The position numbers were made by a program, and so were the translations under genes. A stretch of 64,000 nt of DNA from assembly GCA_017163975.1 (NCBI GenBank), contig JAFFSR010000306.1:808564-872563 (forward strand). Reading direction: 5' to 3'. This document shows, piece by piece, positions 10,618 through 25,600 of this stretch. How positions within the stretch are numbered: the first letter of the stretch is position 1; the number at the start of each line of letters is the position of its first letter. This DNA comes from Anastatus disparis (taxonomy: Eukaryota > Arthropoda > Insecta > Hymenoptera > Eupelmidae). The notes below the pieces were generated by a model that made no database searches, was not told the origin of the DNA, and worked only from the letters and a program-made list of their open reading frames with translations.

Positions 10618-13600
10618 GTTTCTTTTATGGTAAATATTAATTGTGTTTGCTCAAGCATGCTTAAAATAATGTCAACTTTTTTCTGAGAACAAAAGGCGAT
10701 ATACATTGTTAAATACAAGTCATTTAATCTAACAAACAATAGTTCTATACTATATAATAGTTGCTTTTTTGGCTGAAAATACTAAAATTGATGGAACGCT
10801 TGCATTGTGTAACTATTCTTCTGTAAAAAGACGATATCGTTGAAAACTTTCTAAAACACTAATTCTGAACTTGAACTTGTAATAAATTATGCGCTATCAT
10901 TAGAAATTACGATGTCGATGCTATCTAGATCTTTTGGAACCGTTAAAACTTATTTCTAGCAATTCTAGCAGACAAGATCCTCAAATATAAGAGTATTTAT
11001 TCAACGAAAGATTGGACCGACTAGCATAGATGTTGCTTTTTTTGGATATTGTCTTTTCAAATCGAAATACACTTACAAAGCCTTTATGATATTGTTTCCT
11101 GGCAATAATCAACTGATACCAAATTTTAGTAGTAGAAAGTTCTTGGTCAATATAAGGTTACTTTTCTGGAAAGTCTTATGCGAGTATAGCGGTATAGATT
11201 TTCAAATATAAGACATTCATTCCAACAAACAATACTTTAACTTTACACAATTATTGCTCTTCTGGCTAATACACTACAATCGATGATACACCCACATTGT
11301 GTAGTTTTCTTATTGTTAGAAATACTGAATCACTGAATATTTTCCAAGACCATATTCCTAAACTTGAGACTGATAATAAATTATGTTTATTTTTCAAAAG
11401 TTTTTACTTTGATGCAATTTCAGATTTGTCAGAGCTGACATAAATTATTTCTTGCAATAATAGCAGACTATACTCTCGAGTATAAGACTACCGATTTAGA
11501 AAACGATGGTTAGCCCACAAATAGACGTTGCTTTTTTGGATATTGTATTTTTGAATCAAAATGCACTTAGTGAACCAAACTACTACTGTCTTTTTATAAG
11601 TCAAACTATTCTGCGGACAATAAACTAAGTCCAAATTTTAGGAGTAAGCTTTCTCGGATGCCTATCGGGTTTCTTTTATGGTAAATCTTATTTGTATTCG
11701 CTCAAGCGTATCAAAAATAATGTCAACTTTGTCCGGGAAAAAAAGACAATACACATCGTTAAATATAAAGTATTCTATCTGAAAAACAATAGTCCTACCC
11801 TATATAGTTGTTGCTTCTTTGGATAATGATAGTACAATCGATAAAACACTTGCATTGTGTAACTATTCTCTTGTAAAAAGACTGATTCGCGAAAAACTTT
11901 CCAAGACACTAATTCTGAACTTTCACTCGTGATAGATTGTTTTCATCATTAGAAATCTGGATGTTAATGCGATCTAGATCTTTTAGGACCGTTAAAACTT
12001 ATTTCTGGCAATCCTAGCAGACAAGATCCTCGAATATAAGAGTATTTATTCAACGAACGATTGGACCGACTAGCATAGATGTTGCTTTTTTGGATATTGT
12101 CTTTTCAAATCGAAATACACTTACAAAGCCTTTATGATATTGTTTCCTGGCAATAATCAACTGATACCAAATTTTAGTAGTAGAAAGTTCTTGGTCAATA
12201 TAAGGTTACTTTTCTGGAAAGTCTTATGCGAGTATAGCGGTATAGATTTTCAAATATAAGACATTCATTCCAACAAACAATACTTTAACTTTACACAATT
12301 ATTGCTCTTCTGGCTAATACACTACAATCGATGATACACCCACATTGTGTAGTTTTCTTATTGTTAGAAATACTGAATCACTGAATATTTTCCAAGACCA
12401 TATTCCTAAACTTGAGACTGATAATAAATTATGTTTATTTTTCAAAAGTTTTTACTTTGATGCAATTTCAGATTTGTCAGAGCTGACATAAATTATTTCT
12501 TGCAATAATAGCAGACTATACTCTCGAGTATAAGACTACCGATTTAGAAAACGATGGTTAGCCCACAAATAGACGTTGCTTTTTTGGATATTGTATTTTT
12601 GAATCAAAATGCACTTAGTGAACCAAACTACTACTGTCTTTTTATAAGTCAAACTATTCTGCGGACAATAAACTAAGTCCAAATTTTAGGAGTAAGCTTT
12701 CTCGGATGCCTATCGGGTTTCTTTTATGGTAAATCTTATTTGTATTCGCTCAAGCGTATCAAAAATAATGTCAACTTTGTCCGGGAAAAAAGACAATACA
12801 CATCGTTAAATATAAAGTATTCTATCTGAAAAACAATAGTCCTACCCTATATAGTTGTTGCTTCTTTGGATAATGATAGTACAATCGATAAAACACTTGC
12901 ATTGTGTAACTATTCTCTTGTAAAAAAGACTGATTCGCGAAAAACTTTCCAAGACACTAATTCTGAACTTTCACTCGTGATAGATTGTTTTCATCATTAG
13001 AAATCTGGATGTTAATGCGATCTAGATCTTTTAGGACCGTTAAAACTTATTTCTGGCAATCCTAGCAGACAAGATCCTCGAATATAAGAGTATTTATTCA
13101 ACGAACGATTGGTCCGCCTTGCACAGATGTTGCTTTTTTTGAATCTTGTTTTTTCAATTCAAAATGCACTTACAAAGCCATTATGATATTGTTTCTTGGC
13201 AATAAGGCTATGTTGCGAATAATCAACTGTTACCAAATTTTAGTACTAGATAGTTCTTGGTCAATATAAGGTTACTTTTTTGGAAAGTCTTATGTGCAAT
13301 CGCACAAACATAATCATAAACGTGGAAACTATTTTATGCGAGTATAGCGGTATAGATTTTCAAATATAAGACAATTATTTCAACAAACAATACTTTAACT
13401 GTACACAATTGTTGCTCTTCTGGCTAATACACTGCAATCGATGATACACCTACATTGTGTAATTTTCTTATCGTTAGAAATACTGAATCACTGAATATTT
13501 TCCATGACCATATTCCTAAATTCGAGACTGATAATAAATTAGGTTTCTTTTTCAAAAGTTTTTACTTTAATGTAATTTCAGATTTGTCAGGGCTGTCATA

Positions 13601-16600
13601 AATTATTTCTTGCAATAATAGCAGACTATATTCTCGAGTATAAGACTACCGATTTTGAAAACGATCGTTTGGCCACAAATGGACGTTGCTTTTTTGGATA
13701 TTGTATTTTTGAATCAAAATGCACTCAGTAAACCAAACTACTACTGTCTTTTTGTAATCTAAACTATTTTGCGGACAATGAACTAAGTCCAAATTTTAGG
13801 AATAAGCTTTTTGGGATATCTATAGTGTTGCTTTTATGAAGAATTTTATTTGTGTTCGCTCAAGCGTATCAAAAATAATGTCAACTTTTTTCTGGGAAAG
13901 AAAGACAATACACATTGTTAAATATAAAGTATTCTATCAAAAAAACAATAGTCCTACCCTAAATAGTGTTTGCTTCTTTGGGTAATGATAGTAGAATCGA
14001 TAAAACACTTGCATTGTGTAACTATTCTCTTGTAAAAAGACTGATTCGCGAACAACTTTCCAAGACACTAATTCTGAACTGTTACTCGTGATAGCTTATT
14101 TTTATCATTGGAAATCTGGATGTCAATGCGATCTAGATCTTTTGGAACCGTTGAAACTTATTTCTGGCAATCCTAGCAGACGAGATTCTCGAATATAAGA
14201 GTATTTATTCAACGAACAATTGGTCCGCCTTCCATAGATGTTGCTTTTTTTTATCTTGTCTTTTCAATTCAAAATACACTCACGAAGCCATTACGATATT
14301 GTTTCTTGGCAATGAGGCTATGTTGCGAATAATCAACTGATACCAAATTTTAGTACTAGATAGTTCTTGGTCAATATAAGGTTACTTTTTTGGAAAGTCT
14401 TATGTGCAATCACACAAACATAATCATAAAAGTGGAAACTTTTTTTATGCGAGTATAGCGGTATAGATTTTCAAATATAAGACATATATTCCAACAAACA
14501 ATACTTTAACTGTACAAAATTGTTGCTCTTCTGGCTAATACACTGCAATCGATGATACACCTACATTGTGTAGTTTTCTTATTGTTAGAAATACTAAATC
14601 ACTGAATATTTTCCAAGACTATATTCCTAAATTCGAGACTGATAATAAATTAGGATTCTTTATCAAATGTTTTTACTTTCATGCAATTTCAGATTTGTCA
14701 GAGCTGACATAAATTATTTCTTGCAATAAAAGCAGACTATATTCTCGAGTATAAGACTACCGATTTAGAAAACGATCGTTTGGCCACAAATGGACGTTGC
14801 TTTTTTGGATATTGTAACTTTGAATCAAAATGCACTCAGTAAACCAAACTACTACTGTCTTTTTGTAAGCTAAACTATTTTGCGGACAATGAACTAAGGC
14901 CAAATTTTAGGAGTAAGCTTTTTGGGATATCTATAGTGTTGCTTTTATGGAGAATTTTATTTGTGTTCGCTTAAGCGTATCAAAAATAATGTCACCTTTT
15001 TCTGGGAAAGAAAGACAATACACACTGTTAAATATAAAGTATTCTATCTAAAAAACAATAGTCCTACCCTAAATAGTTGTTGCTTCTTTGGGTAATGATA
15101 GTACAATCGATAAAACACTTGCATTGTGTAACTATTCTCTTGTAAAAAGACTGATTCGCGAACAAGTTTCCAAGACACTAATTCTGAACTTTTACTCGTG
15201 ATAGATTATTTTTATCATTAAAAATCTGGATGCCAATGCGATATAGATCTTTTGGGACCGTTAAAACTTATTTCTGGCAATCCTAGCAGACGAGATTCTC
15301 GAATATAAGAGTATTTATTTAACGAACGATTGGTCCGCCTTGCATAGATGTTGCTTTTTTGGATCTTGTTTTTTCAATTCAAAATACACTTACAAAGCCA
15401 TTATGATATTGTTTCTTGGCAATAAGGCTATGTTGCGAATAATCAACTGATACCAAATTTTAGTACTAGATAGTTCTTGGTCAATATAAGGTTACTTTTT
15501 TGGAAAGTCTTATGTGCAATCGCACAAACATAATCATAAACGTGGAAACTTTTTTTATGCGAGTATAGCGGTATAGATTTTCAAATATAAGACATATATT
15601 CCAACAAACAATACTTTAACTGTACACAATTGTTGCTCTTCTAGCTAATACACTGCAATCGATGATACACCTACATTGTGTAGTGTTCTTATTGTTAGAA
15701 ATACTAAATCACTGAATATTTTCCAAGACCATATTCCTAAATTCGAGACTGATAATAAATTAGGTTTCTTCTTCAAATGTTTTTACTTTGATGCAATTTC
15801 AGATTTGTCAGAGCTTACATAAATTATTTCTTGCAATAAAAGCAGACTATATTCTCGAGTATAAGACTACCGATTTAGAAAACGATCATTTGGCCACAAA
15901 TAGTCGTTGCTTTTTTGGATATTGTATTTTTGAATCAAAATGCACTTAGTAAACCAATTTACTACTGTCTTTTGTAAGTTAAACTATTTTGCAGACAATG
16001 AACTAAGTCCAAATTTTAGGAATAAGCTTTTTGGGATATCTATAGTGTTGCTTTTATGAAGAATTTTATTTGTGTTCGCTCAAGCGTATCAAAAATAATG
16101 TCAACTTTTTTCTGGGAAAGAAAGACAATACACATCGTTAAATATAAAGTATTCTATCTGAAAAACAATAGTCCTACCCTATATAGTTGTTGCTTCTTTG
16201 GATAATGATAGTACAATCGATAAAACACTTGCATTGTGTAACTATTCTCTTGTAAAAAGACTGATTCGCGAAAAACTTTCCAAGACACTAATTCTGAACT
16301 TTCACTCGTGATAGATTGTTTTCATCATTAGAAATCTGGATGTTAATGCGATCTAGATCTTTTAGGACCGTTAAAACTTATTTCTGGCAATCCTAGCAGA
16401 CAAGATCCTCGAATATAAGAGTATTTATTCAACGAACGATTGGTCCGCCTTGCACAGATGTTGCTTTTTTTGAATCTTGTTTTTTCAATTCAAAATACAC
16501 TTACAAAGCCATTATGATATTGTTTCTTGGCAATAAGGCTATGTTGCGAATAATCAACTGTTACCAAATTTTAGTACTAGATAGTTCTTGGTCAATATAA

Positions 16601-19600
16601 GGTTACTTTTTTGGAAAGTCTTATGTGCAATCGCACAAACATAATCATAAACGTGGAAACTTTTTTTATGCGAGTATAGCGGTATAGATTTTCAAATATA
16701 AGACAATTATTTCAACAAACAATACTTTAACTGTACACATTTGTTGCTCTTCTGGCTAATACACTGCAATCGATGATACACCTACATTGTGTAATTTTCT
16801 TATCGTTAGAAATACTGAATCACTGAATATTTTCCATGACCATATTCCTAAATTCGAGACTGATAATAAATTAGGTTTCTTTTTCAAAAGTTTTTACTTT
16901 GATGTAATTTCAGATTTGTCAGGGCTGTCATAAATTATTTCTTGCAATAATAGCAGACTATATTCTCGAGTATAAGACTACCGATTTTGAAAACGATCGT
17001 TTGACCACAAATGGACGTTGCTTTTTTTGGATATTGTATTTTTGAATCAAAATGCACTCAGTAAACCAAACTACTACTGTCTTTTTGTAATCTAAACTAT
17101 TTTGCGGACAATGAACTAAGTCCAAATTTTAGGAATAAGCTTTTTGGGATATCTATAGTGTTGCTTTTATGAAGAATTTTATTTGTGTTCGCTCAAGCGT
17201 ATCAAAAATAATGTCAACTTTTTTCTGGGAAAGAAAGACAATACACATGGTTAAATATAAAGTATTCTATCAAAAAAACAATAGTCCTACCCTAAATAGT
17301 GTTTGCTTCTTTGGGTAATGATAGTAGAATCGATAAAACACTTGCATTGTGTAACTATTCTCTTGTAAAAAGACTGATTCGCGAACAACTTTCCAAGACA
17401 CTAATTCTGAACTGTTACCCGTGATAGCTTATTTTTATCATTGGAAATCTGGATGTCAATGCGATCTAGATCTTTTGGAACCGTTGAAACTTATTTCTGG
17501 CAATCCTAGCAGACGAGATTCTCGAATATAAGAGTATTTATTCAACGAACAATTGGTCCGCCTTCCATAGATGTTGCTTTTTTTTATCTTGTCTTTTCAA
17601 TTCAAAATACACTCACGAAGCCATTACGATATTGTTTCTTGGCAATAAGGCTATGTTGCGAATAATCAACTGATACCAAATTTTAGTACTAGATAGTTCT
17701 TGGTCAATATAAGGTTACTTTTTTGGAAAGTCTTATGTGCAATCACACAAACATAATCATAAAAGTGGAAACTTTTTTTATGCGAGTATAGCGGTATAGA
17801 TTTTCAAATATAAGACATATATTCCAACAAACAATACTTTAACTGTACGAAATTGTTGCTCTTCTGGCTAATACACTGCAATCGATGATACACCTACATT
17901 GTGTAGTTTTCTTATTGTTAGAAATACTAAATCACTGAATATTTTCCAAGACCATATTCCTAAATTCGAGACTGATAATAAATTAGGTTTCTTCTTCAAA
18001 TGTTTTTACTTTCATGCAATTTCAGATTTGTCAGAGCTGACATAAATTATTTCTTGCAATAAAAGCAGACTATATTCTCGAGTATAAGACTACCGATTTA
18101 GAAAACGATCGTTTGGCCACAAATGGACGTTGCTTTTTTGGATATTGTAACTTTGAATCAAAATGCACTCAGTAAACCAAACTACTACTGTCTTTTTGTA
18201 AGCTAAACTATTTTGCGGACAATGAACTAAGGCCAAATTTTAGGAGTAAGCTTTTTGGGATATCTATAGTGTTTCTTTTATGGAGAATTTTATTTGTGTT
18301 CGCTTAAGCGTATCAAAAATAATGTCACCTTTTTCTGGAAAAGAAAGACAATACACACTGTTAAATATAAAGTATTCTATCTAAAAAACAATAGTCCTAC
18401 CCTAAATAGTGTTTGCTTCTTTGGGTAATGATAGTACTATCGATAAAACACTTGCATTGTGTAACTATTCTCTTGTAAAAAGACTGATTCGCGAACAAGT
18501 TTCCAAGACACTAATTTTGAACTTTTACTCGTGATAGATTATTTTTATCATTAAAAATCTGGATGCCAATGCGATATAGATCTTTTGGGACCGTTAAAAC
18601 TTATTTCTGGCAATCCTAGCAGACGAGATTCTCGAATATAAGAGTATTTATTTAACAAACGATTGGTCCGCCTTGCATAGATGTTGCTTTTTTGGATCTT
18701 GTTTTTTCAATTCAAAATACACTTACAAAGCCATTATGATATTGTTTCTTGGCAATAAGGCTATGTTGCGAATAATCAACTGATACCAAATTTTAGTACT
18801 AGATAGTTCTTGGTCAATATAAGGTTACTTTTTTGGAAAGTCTTATGTGCAATCGCACAAACATAATCATAAACGTGGAAACTTTTTTTATGCGAGTATA
18901 GCGGTATAGATTTTCAAATATAAGACATATATTCCAACAAACAATACTTTAACTGTACACAATTGTTGCTCTTCTAGCTAATACACTGCAATCGATGATA
19001 CACCTACATTGTGTAATTTTCTTATCGTTAAAAATACTAAATCACTGAATATTTTCCAAGACCATATTCCTAAACTTGAGACTGATAATAAATTATGTTT
19101 ATTTTTCAAAAGTTTTTACTTTGATGCAATTTTAGATTTGTCAGGGCTGTCATAAATTATTCCTTTCAATAATAGCAGACTAAATTCTCGAGTATAAGAC
19201 TACCGATTTAGAAAACGATCGTTTGGCCACAAATAGACGTTGCTTTTTTGGATATTGTATTTTTTAATCAAAAGGCACTCAGTAAACCAAACTACTACTG
19301 TCTTTTTGTAAGCTAAACTATTTTGCGGACAATGAACTAAGTCCAAATTTTAGGAGTAAGCTTTTTGGGATATCTATAGTGTTTCTTTTATGGAGAATTT
19401 TATTTGTGTTCGCTCAAGCGTATTAAAAATAATGTCAACTTTTTTCTGGGAAAGAAAGACAATACACATTGTTAAATATAAAGAATTCTATCTAAAAAAC
19501 AATAGTCGTACCCTAAATAGTTGCTTCTTTGGGTAATGATAGTACAATCGATAAAACACTTGCATTGTGTAACTATTCTCTTGTAAGAAGACTGATTTGC

Positions 19601-22600
19601 GAACAACGTTCCGAGACACTAATTCTGAACTTTTATTCGTGATAGATTATTTTTATCATTGGAAATCTGGATGTCAATGCGATCTAGATCTTTTGAAGCC
19701 GTTGAAACTTATTTCTGGCAATCCTAGCAGACGAGATTCTCGAATATAAGAGTATTTATTCAACGAACAATTTGTTCGCCTTCCATAGATGTTGCTTTTT
19801 TTTATCTTGTCTTTTCAATTTAAAATACACTTACGAAGCCATTATGATATTGTTTCTTGGCAATAAGGCTATGTTGCGAATAATTAACTGATACCAAATT
19901 TTAGTACAAAATAGTTCTTGGTCAATATAAGGTTACTTTTTCGGAAAGTCTTATGTGCAATCGCACAAACATAATCATAAACGTGGAAACTTTTTTTATG
20001 CGAGTATAGCGGTATAGATTTTCAAATATAAGACATATATTCCAACAAACAATACTTTAACTGTACACAATTGTTGCTCTTCTAGCTAATACACTGCAAT
20101 CGATGATACACCTACATTGTGTAGTGTTCTTATTGTTAGAAATACTAAATCACTGAATATTTTCCAAGACCATATTCCTAAATTCGAGACTGATAATAAA
20201 TTAGGTTTCTTCTTCAAATGTTTTTACTTTGATGCAATTTCAGATTTGTCAGAGCTTACATAAATTATTTCTTGCAATAAAAGCAGACTATATTCTCGAG
20301 TATAAGACTACCGATTTAGAAAACGATCATTTGGCCACAAATAGTCGTTGCTTTTTTGGATATTGTATTTTTGAATCAAAATGCACTTAGTAAACCAATT
20401 TACTACTGTCTTTTTGTAAGTTAAACTATTTTGCAGACAATGAACTAAGTCCAAATTTTAGGAATAAGCTTTTTGGGATATCTATAGTGTTGCTTTTATG
20501 AAGAATTTTATTTGTGTTCGCTCAAGCGTATCAAAAATAATGTCAACTTTTTTCTGGGAAAGAAAGACAATACACATCGTTAAATATAAAGTATTCTATC
20601 TGAAAAACAATAGTCCTACCCTATATAGTTGTTGCTTCTTTGGATAATGATAGTACAATCGATAAAACACTTGCATTGTGTAACTATTCTCTTGTAAAAA
20701 GACTGATTCGCGAAAAACTTTCCAAGACACTAATTCTGAACTTTCACTCGTGATAGATTGTTTTCATCATTAGAAATCTGGATGTTAATGCGATCTAGAT
20801 CTTTTAGGACCGTTAAAACTTATTTCTGGCAATCCTAGCAGACAAGATCCTCGAATATAAGAGTATTTATTCAACGAACGATTGGTCCGCCTTGCACAGA
20901 TGTTGCTTTTTTTGAATCTTGTTTTTTCAATTCAAAATACACTTACAAAGCCATTATGATATTGTTTCTTGGCAATAAGGCTATGTTGCGAATAATCAAC
21001 TGTTACCAAATTTTAGTACTAGATAGTTCTTGGTCAATATAAGGTTACTTTTTTGGAAAGTCTTATGTGCAATCGCACAAACATAATCATAAACGTGGAA
21101 ACTTTTTTTATGCGAGTATAGCGGTATAGATTTTCAAATATAAGACAATTATTTCAACAAACAATACTTTAACTGTACACATTTGTTGCTCTTCTGGCTA
21201 ATACACTGCAATCGATGATACACCTACATTGTGTAATTTTCTTATCGTTAGAAATACTGAATCACTGAATATTTTCCATGACCATATTCCTAAATTCGAG
21301 ACTGATAATAAATTAGGTTTATTTTTCAAAAGTTTTTACTTTGATGTAATTTCAGATTTGTCAGGGCTGTCATAAATTATTTCTTGCAATAATAGCAGAC
21401 TATATTCTCGAGTATAAGACTACCGATTTTGAAAACGATCGTTTGACCACAAATGGACGTTGCTTTTTTGGATATTGTATTTTTGAATCAAAATGCACTC
21501 AGTAAACCAAACTACTACTGTCTTTTTGTAATCTAAACTATTTTGCGGACAATGAACTAAGTCCAAATTTTAGGAATAAGCTTTTTGGGATATCTATAGT
21601 GTTGCTTTTATGAAGAATTTTATTTGTGTTCGCTCAAGCGTATCAAAAATAATGTCAACTTTTTTCTGGGAAAGAAAGACAATACACATGGTTAAATATA
21701 AAGTATTCTATCAAAAAAACAATAGTCCTACCCTAAATAGTGTTTGCTTCTTTGGGTAATGATAGTAGAATCGATAAAACACTTGCATTGTGTAACTATT
21801 CTCTTGTAAAAAGACTGATTCGCGAACAACTTTCCAAGACACTAATTCTGAACTGTTACTCGTGATAGCTTATTTTTATCATTGGAAATCTGGATGTCAA
21901 TGCGATCTAGATCTTTTGGAACCGTTGAAACTTATTTCTGGCAATCCTAGCAGACGAGATTCTCGAATATAAGAGTATTTATTCAACGAACAATTGGTCC
22001 GCCTTCCATAGATGTTGCTTTTTTTTATCTTGTCTTTTCAATTCAAAATACACTCACGAAGCCATTACGATATTGTTTCTTGGCAATAAGGCTATGTTGC
22101 GAATAATCAACTGATACCAAATTTTAGTACTAGATAGTTCTTGGTCAATATAAGGTTACTTTTTTGGAAAGTCTTATGTGCAATCACACAAACATAATCA
22201 TAAAAGTGGAAACTTTTTTATGCGAGTATAGCGGTATAGATTTTCAAATATAAGACATATATTCCAACAAACAATACTTTAACTGTACGAAATTGTTGCT
22301 CTTCTGGCTAATACACTGCAATCGATGATACACCTACATTGTGTAGTTTTCTTATTGTTAGAAATACTAAATCACTGAATATTTTCCAAGACCATATTCC
22401 TAAATTCGAGACTGATAATAAATTAGGTTTCTTCTTCAAATGTTTTTACTTTCATGCAATTTCAGATTTGTCAGAGCTGACATAAATTATTTCTTGCAAT
22501 AAAAGCAGACTATATTCTCGAGTATAAGACTACCGATTTAGAAAACGATCGTTTGGCCACAAATGGACGTTGCTTTTTTGGATATTGTAACTTTGAATCA

Positions 22601-25600
22601 AAATGCACTCAGTAAACCAAACTACTACTGTCTTTTGTAAGCTAAACTATTTTGCGGACAATGAACTAAGGCCAAATTTTAGGAGTAAGCTTTTTGGGAT
22701 ATCTATAGTGTTTCTTTTATGGAGAATTTTATTTGTGTTCGCTTAAGCGTATCAAAAATAATGTCACCTTTTTCTGGGAAAGAAAGACAATACACACTGT
22801 TAAATATAAAGTATTCTATCTAAAAAACAATAGTCCTACCCTAAATAGTGTTTGCTTCTTTGGGTAATGATAGTACTATTGATAAAACACTTGCATTGTG
22901 TAACTATTCTCTTGTAAAAAGACTGATTCGCGAACAAGTTTCCAAGACACTAATTCTGAACTTTTACTCGTGATAGCTTATTTTTATCATTGTGAAAATC
23001 TGGATGCCAATGCGATATAGATCTTTTGGGACCGTTAAAACTTATTTCTGGCAAACCTAGCAGACGAGATTCTCGAATATAAGAGTATTTATTCAACGAA
23101 CGATTGGTCCGCCTTGCATAGATGTTGCTTTTTTTGGATCTTGTTTTTTCAATTCAAAATACACTTACAAAGCCATTATGATATTGTTTCTTGGCAATAA
23201 GGCTATGTTGCGAATAATCAACTGATACCAAATTTTAGTACTAGATAGTTCTTGGTCAATATAAGGTTACTTTTTTGGAAAGTCTTATGTGCAATCGCAC
23301 AAACATAATCATAAACGTGGAAACTTTTTTTATGCAAGTATAGCGGTATAGATTTTCAAATATAAGACATATATTCCAACAAACAATACTTTAACTGTAC
23401 ACAATTGTTGCTCTTCTAGCTAATACACTGCAATCGATGATACACCTACATTGTGTAATTTTCTTATCGTTAAAAATACTAAATCACTGAATATTTTCCA
23501 AGACCATATTCCTAAACTTGAGACTGATAATAAATTATGTTTATTTTTCAAAAGTTTTTACTTTGATGCAATTTCAGATTTGTCAGGGCTGTCATAAATT
23601 ATTCCTTGCAATAAAAACAGACTAAATTCTCGAGTATAAGACTACCGATTTAGAAAACGATCGTTTGGCCACAAATAGACGTTGCTTTTTTTGGATATTG
23701 TATTTTTTGAATCAAAAGGCACTCAGTAAACCAATTTACTACTGTCTTTTTGTAAGCTAAACTATTTTGCAGACAATGAACTAAGTCCAAATTTTAGGAG
23801 TAAGCTTTTTGGGATATCTATAGTGTTTCTTTTATGGAGAATTTTATTTGTGTTCGCTCAAGCGTATCAAAAATAATGTCAACTTTTTTCTGGGAAAGAA
23901 AGACAATACACATTGTTAAATATAAAGAATTCTATCTAAAAAACAATAGTCCTACCCTAAATAGTGTTTGCTTCTTTGGGTAATGATAGTACAATCGATA
24001 AAACACTTGCATTGTGTAACTATTCTCTTGTAAAAAGACTGATTTGCGAACAACGTTCCGAGACACTAATTCTGAACTGTTACTCGTAATAGACTAATTT
24101 TTATCAGTGGAAATCTGGATGTCAATGCGATCTAGATCTTTTGGAACCGTTGAAACTTATTTCTGGCAAACCTAGCAGACGAGATTCTCGAATATAAGAG
24201 TATTTATTCAACGAACGATTGGTCCGCCTTCCATAGATGTTGCTTTTTTTGGATCTTGTCTTTTCAATTTAAAATACACTCACGAAGCCATTATGATATT
24301 GTTTCTTGGCAATAAGGCTATATGTCGAATAATCAACTGATACCAAATTTTAGTACTAGATAGTTCTTGGTCAATATAAGGTTACTTTTTTGGAAAGTCT
24401 TATGTGCCATCGCACAAACATAATCATAAACGTGGAAACTTTTTTTATGCAAGTATAGCGGTATAGATTTTCAAATATAAGACATATATTCCAACAAACA
24501 ATACTTTAACTGTACAAAATTGTTGCTCTTCTAGCTAATACACTGCAATCGATGATACACCTACATTGTGTAATTTTCTTATCGTTAGAAATACTAAATC
24601 ACTGAATATTTTCCAAGACCATATTCCTAAACTTGAGACTGATAATAAATTATGTTTATTTTTCAAAAGTTTTTACTTTGATGCAATTTCAGATTTGTCA
24701 GGGCTGTCATAAATTATTTCTTTCAATAATAGCAGATTAAATTTTCGAGTATAAGACTACCGATTTAGAAAACGATCGTTTGGCCACAAATGGACGTTGC
24801 TTTTTTGGATATTGTATCTTTGAATCAAAATGCACTCAGTAAACCAAACTACTACTGTCTTTTTGTAAGCTAAACTATTTTGCGGACAATGAACTAAGGC
24901 CAAATTTTAGGAGTAAGCTTTTTGGGATATCTATAGTGTTGCTTTTATGGAGAATTTTATTTGTGTTTGCTCAAGCGTATCAAAAATAATGTCACCTTTT
25001 TTCTGGGAAAGAAAGACAATACACATTGTTAAATATAAAGTATTCTATCTAAAAACAATAGTCCTACCCTAAATAGTTGTTGCTTCTTTGGGTAATGATA
25101 GAACAATCGATAAAACACTTGCATTGTGTAACTATTCTCTTGTAAGAAGACTGATTGGCGAACAACTTTCGGAGACACTAATTCTGAACTTTTACTCGTG
25201 ATAGATTATTTTTATCATTGGAAATCTGGACGTCAATGCGATATAGATCTTTTGGAACCGTTAAAACTTATTTCTGGCAATCCTAGCAGACGAGATTCTC
25301 GAATATAAGAGTATTTATTCAACGAACGGTTGGTCTGCCTTGCATAGATGTTGCTTTGTTGGATCTTGTCTTTTGAATTCAAAATACACTTACGAAGCCA
25401 TTATGATATTGTTTCTTGGCAATAAGGCTATGTTGCGAATAATCAACTGATACTAAATTTTAGTAGTAGATAGTTCTTCGTCAATATAAGGTTACTTTTT
25501 TGGAAAGTCTTATGTGCAATCGCACAAACATAATCATAAAAAGGAACCTTTTTTATGCGAGTATAGCGGTATAGATTTTCAAATATAAGACATTCATTCC

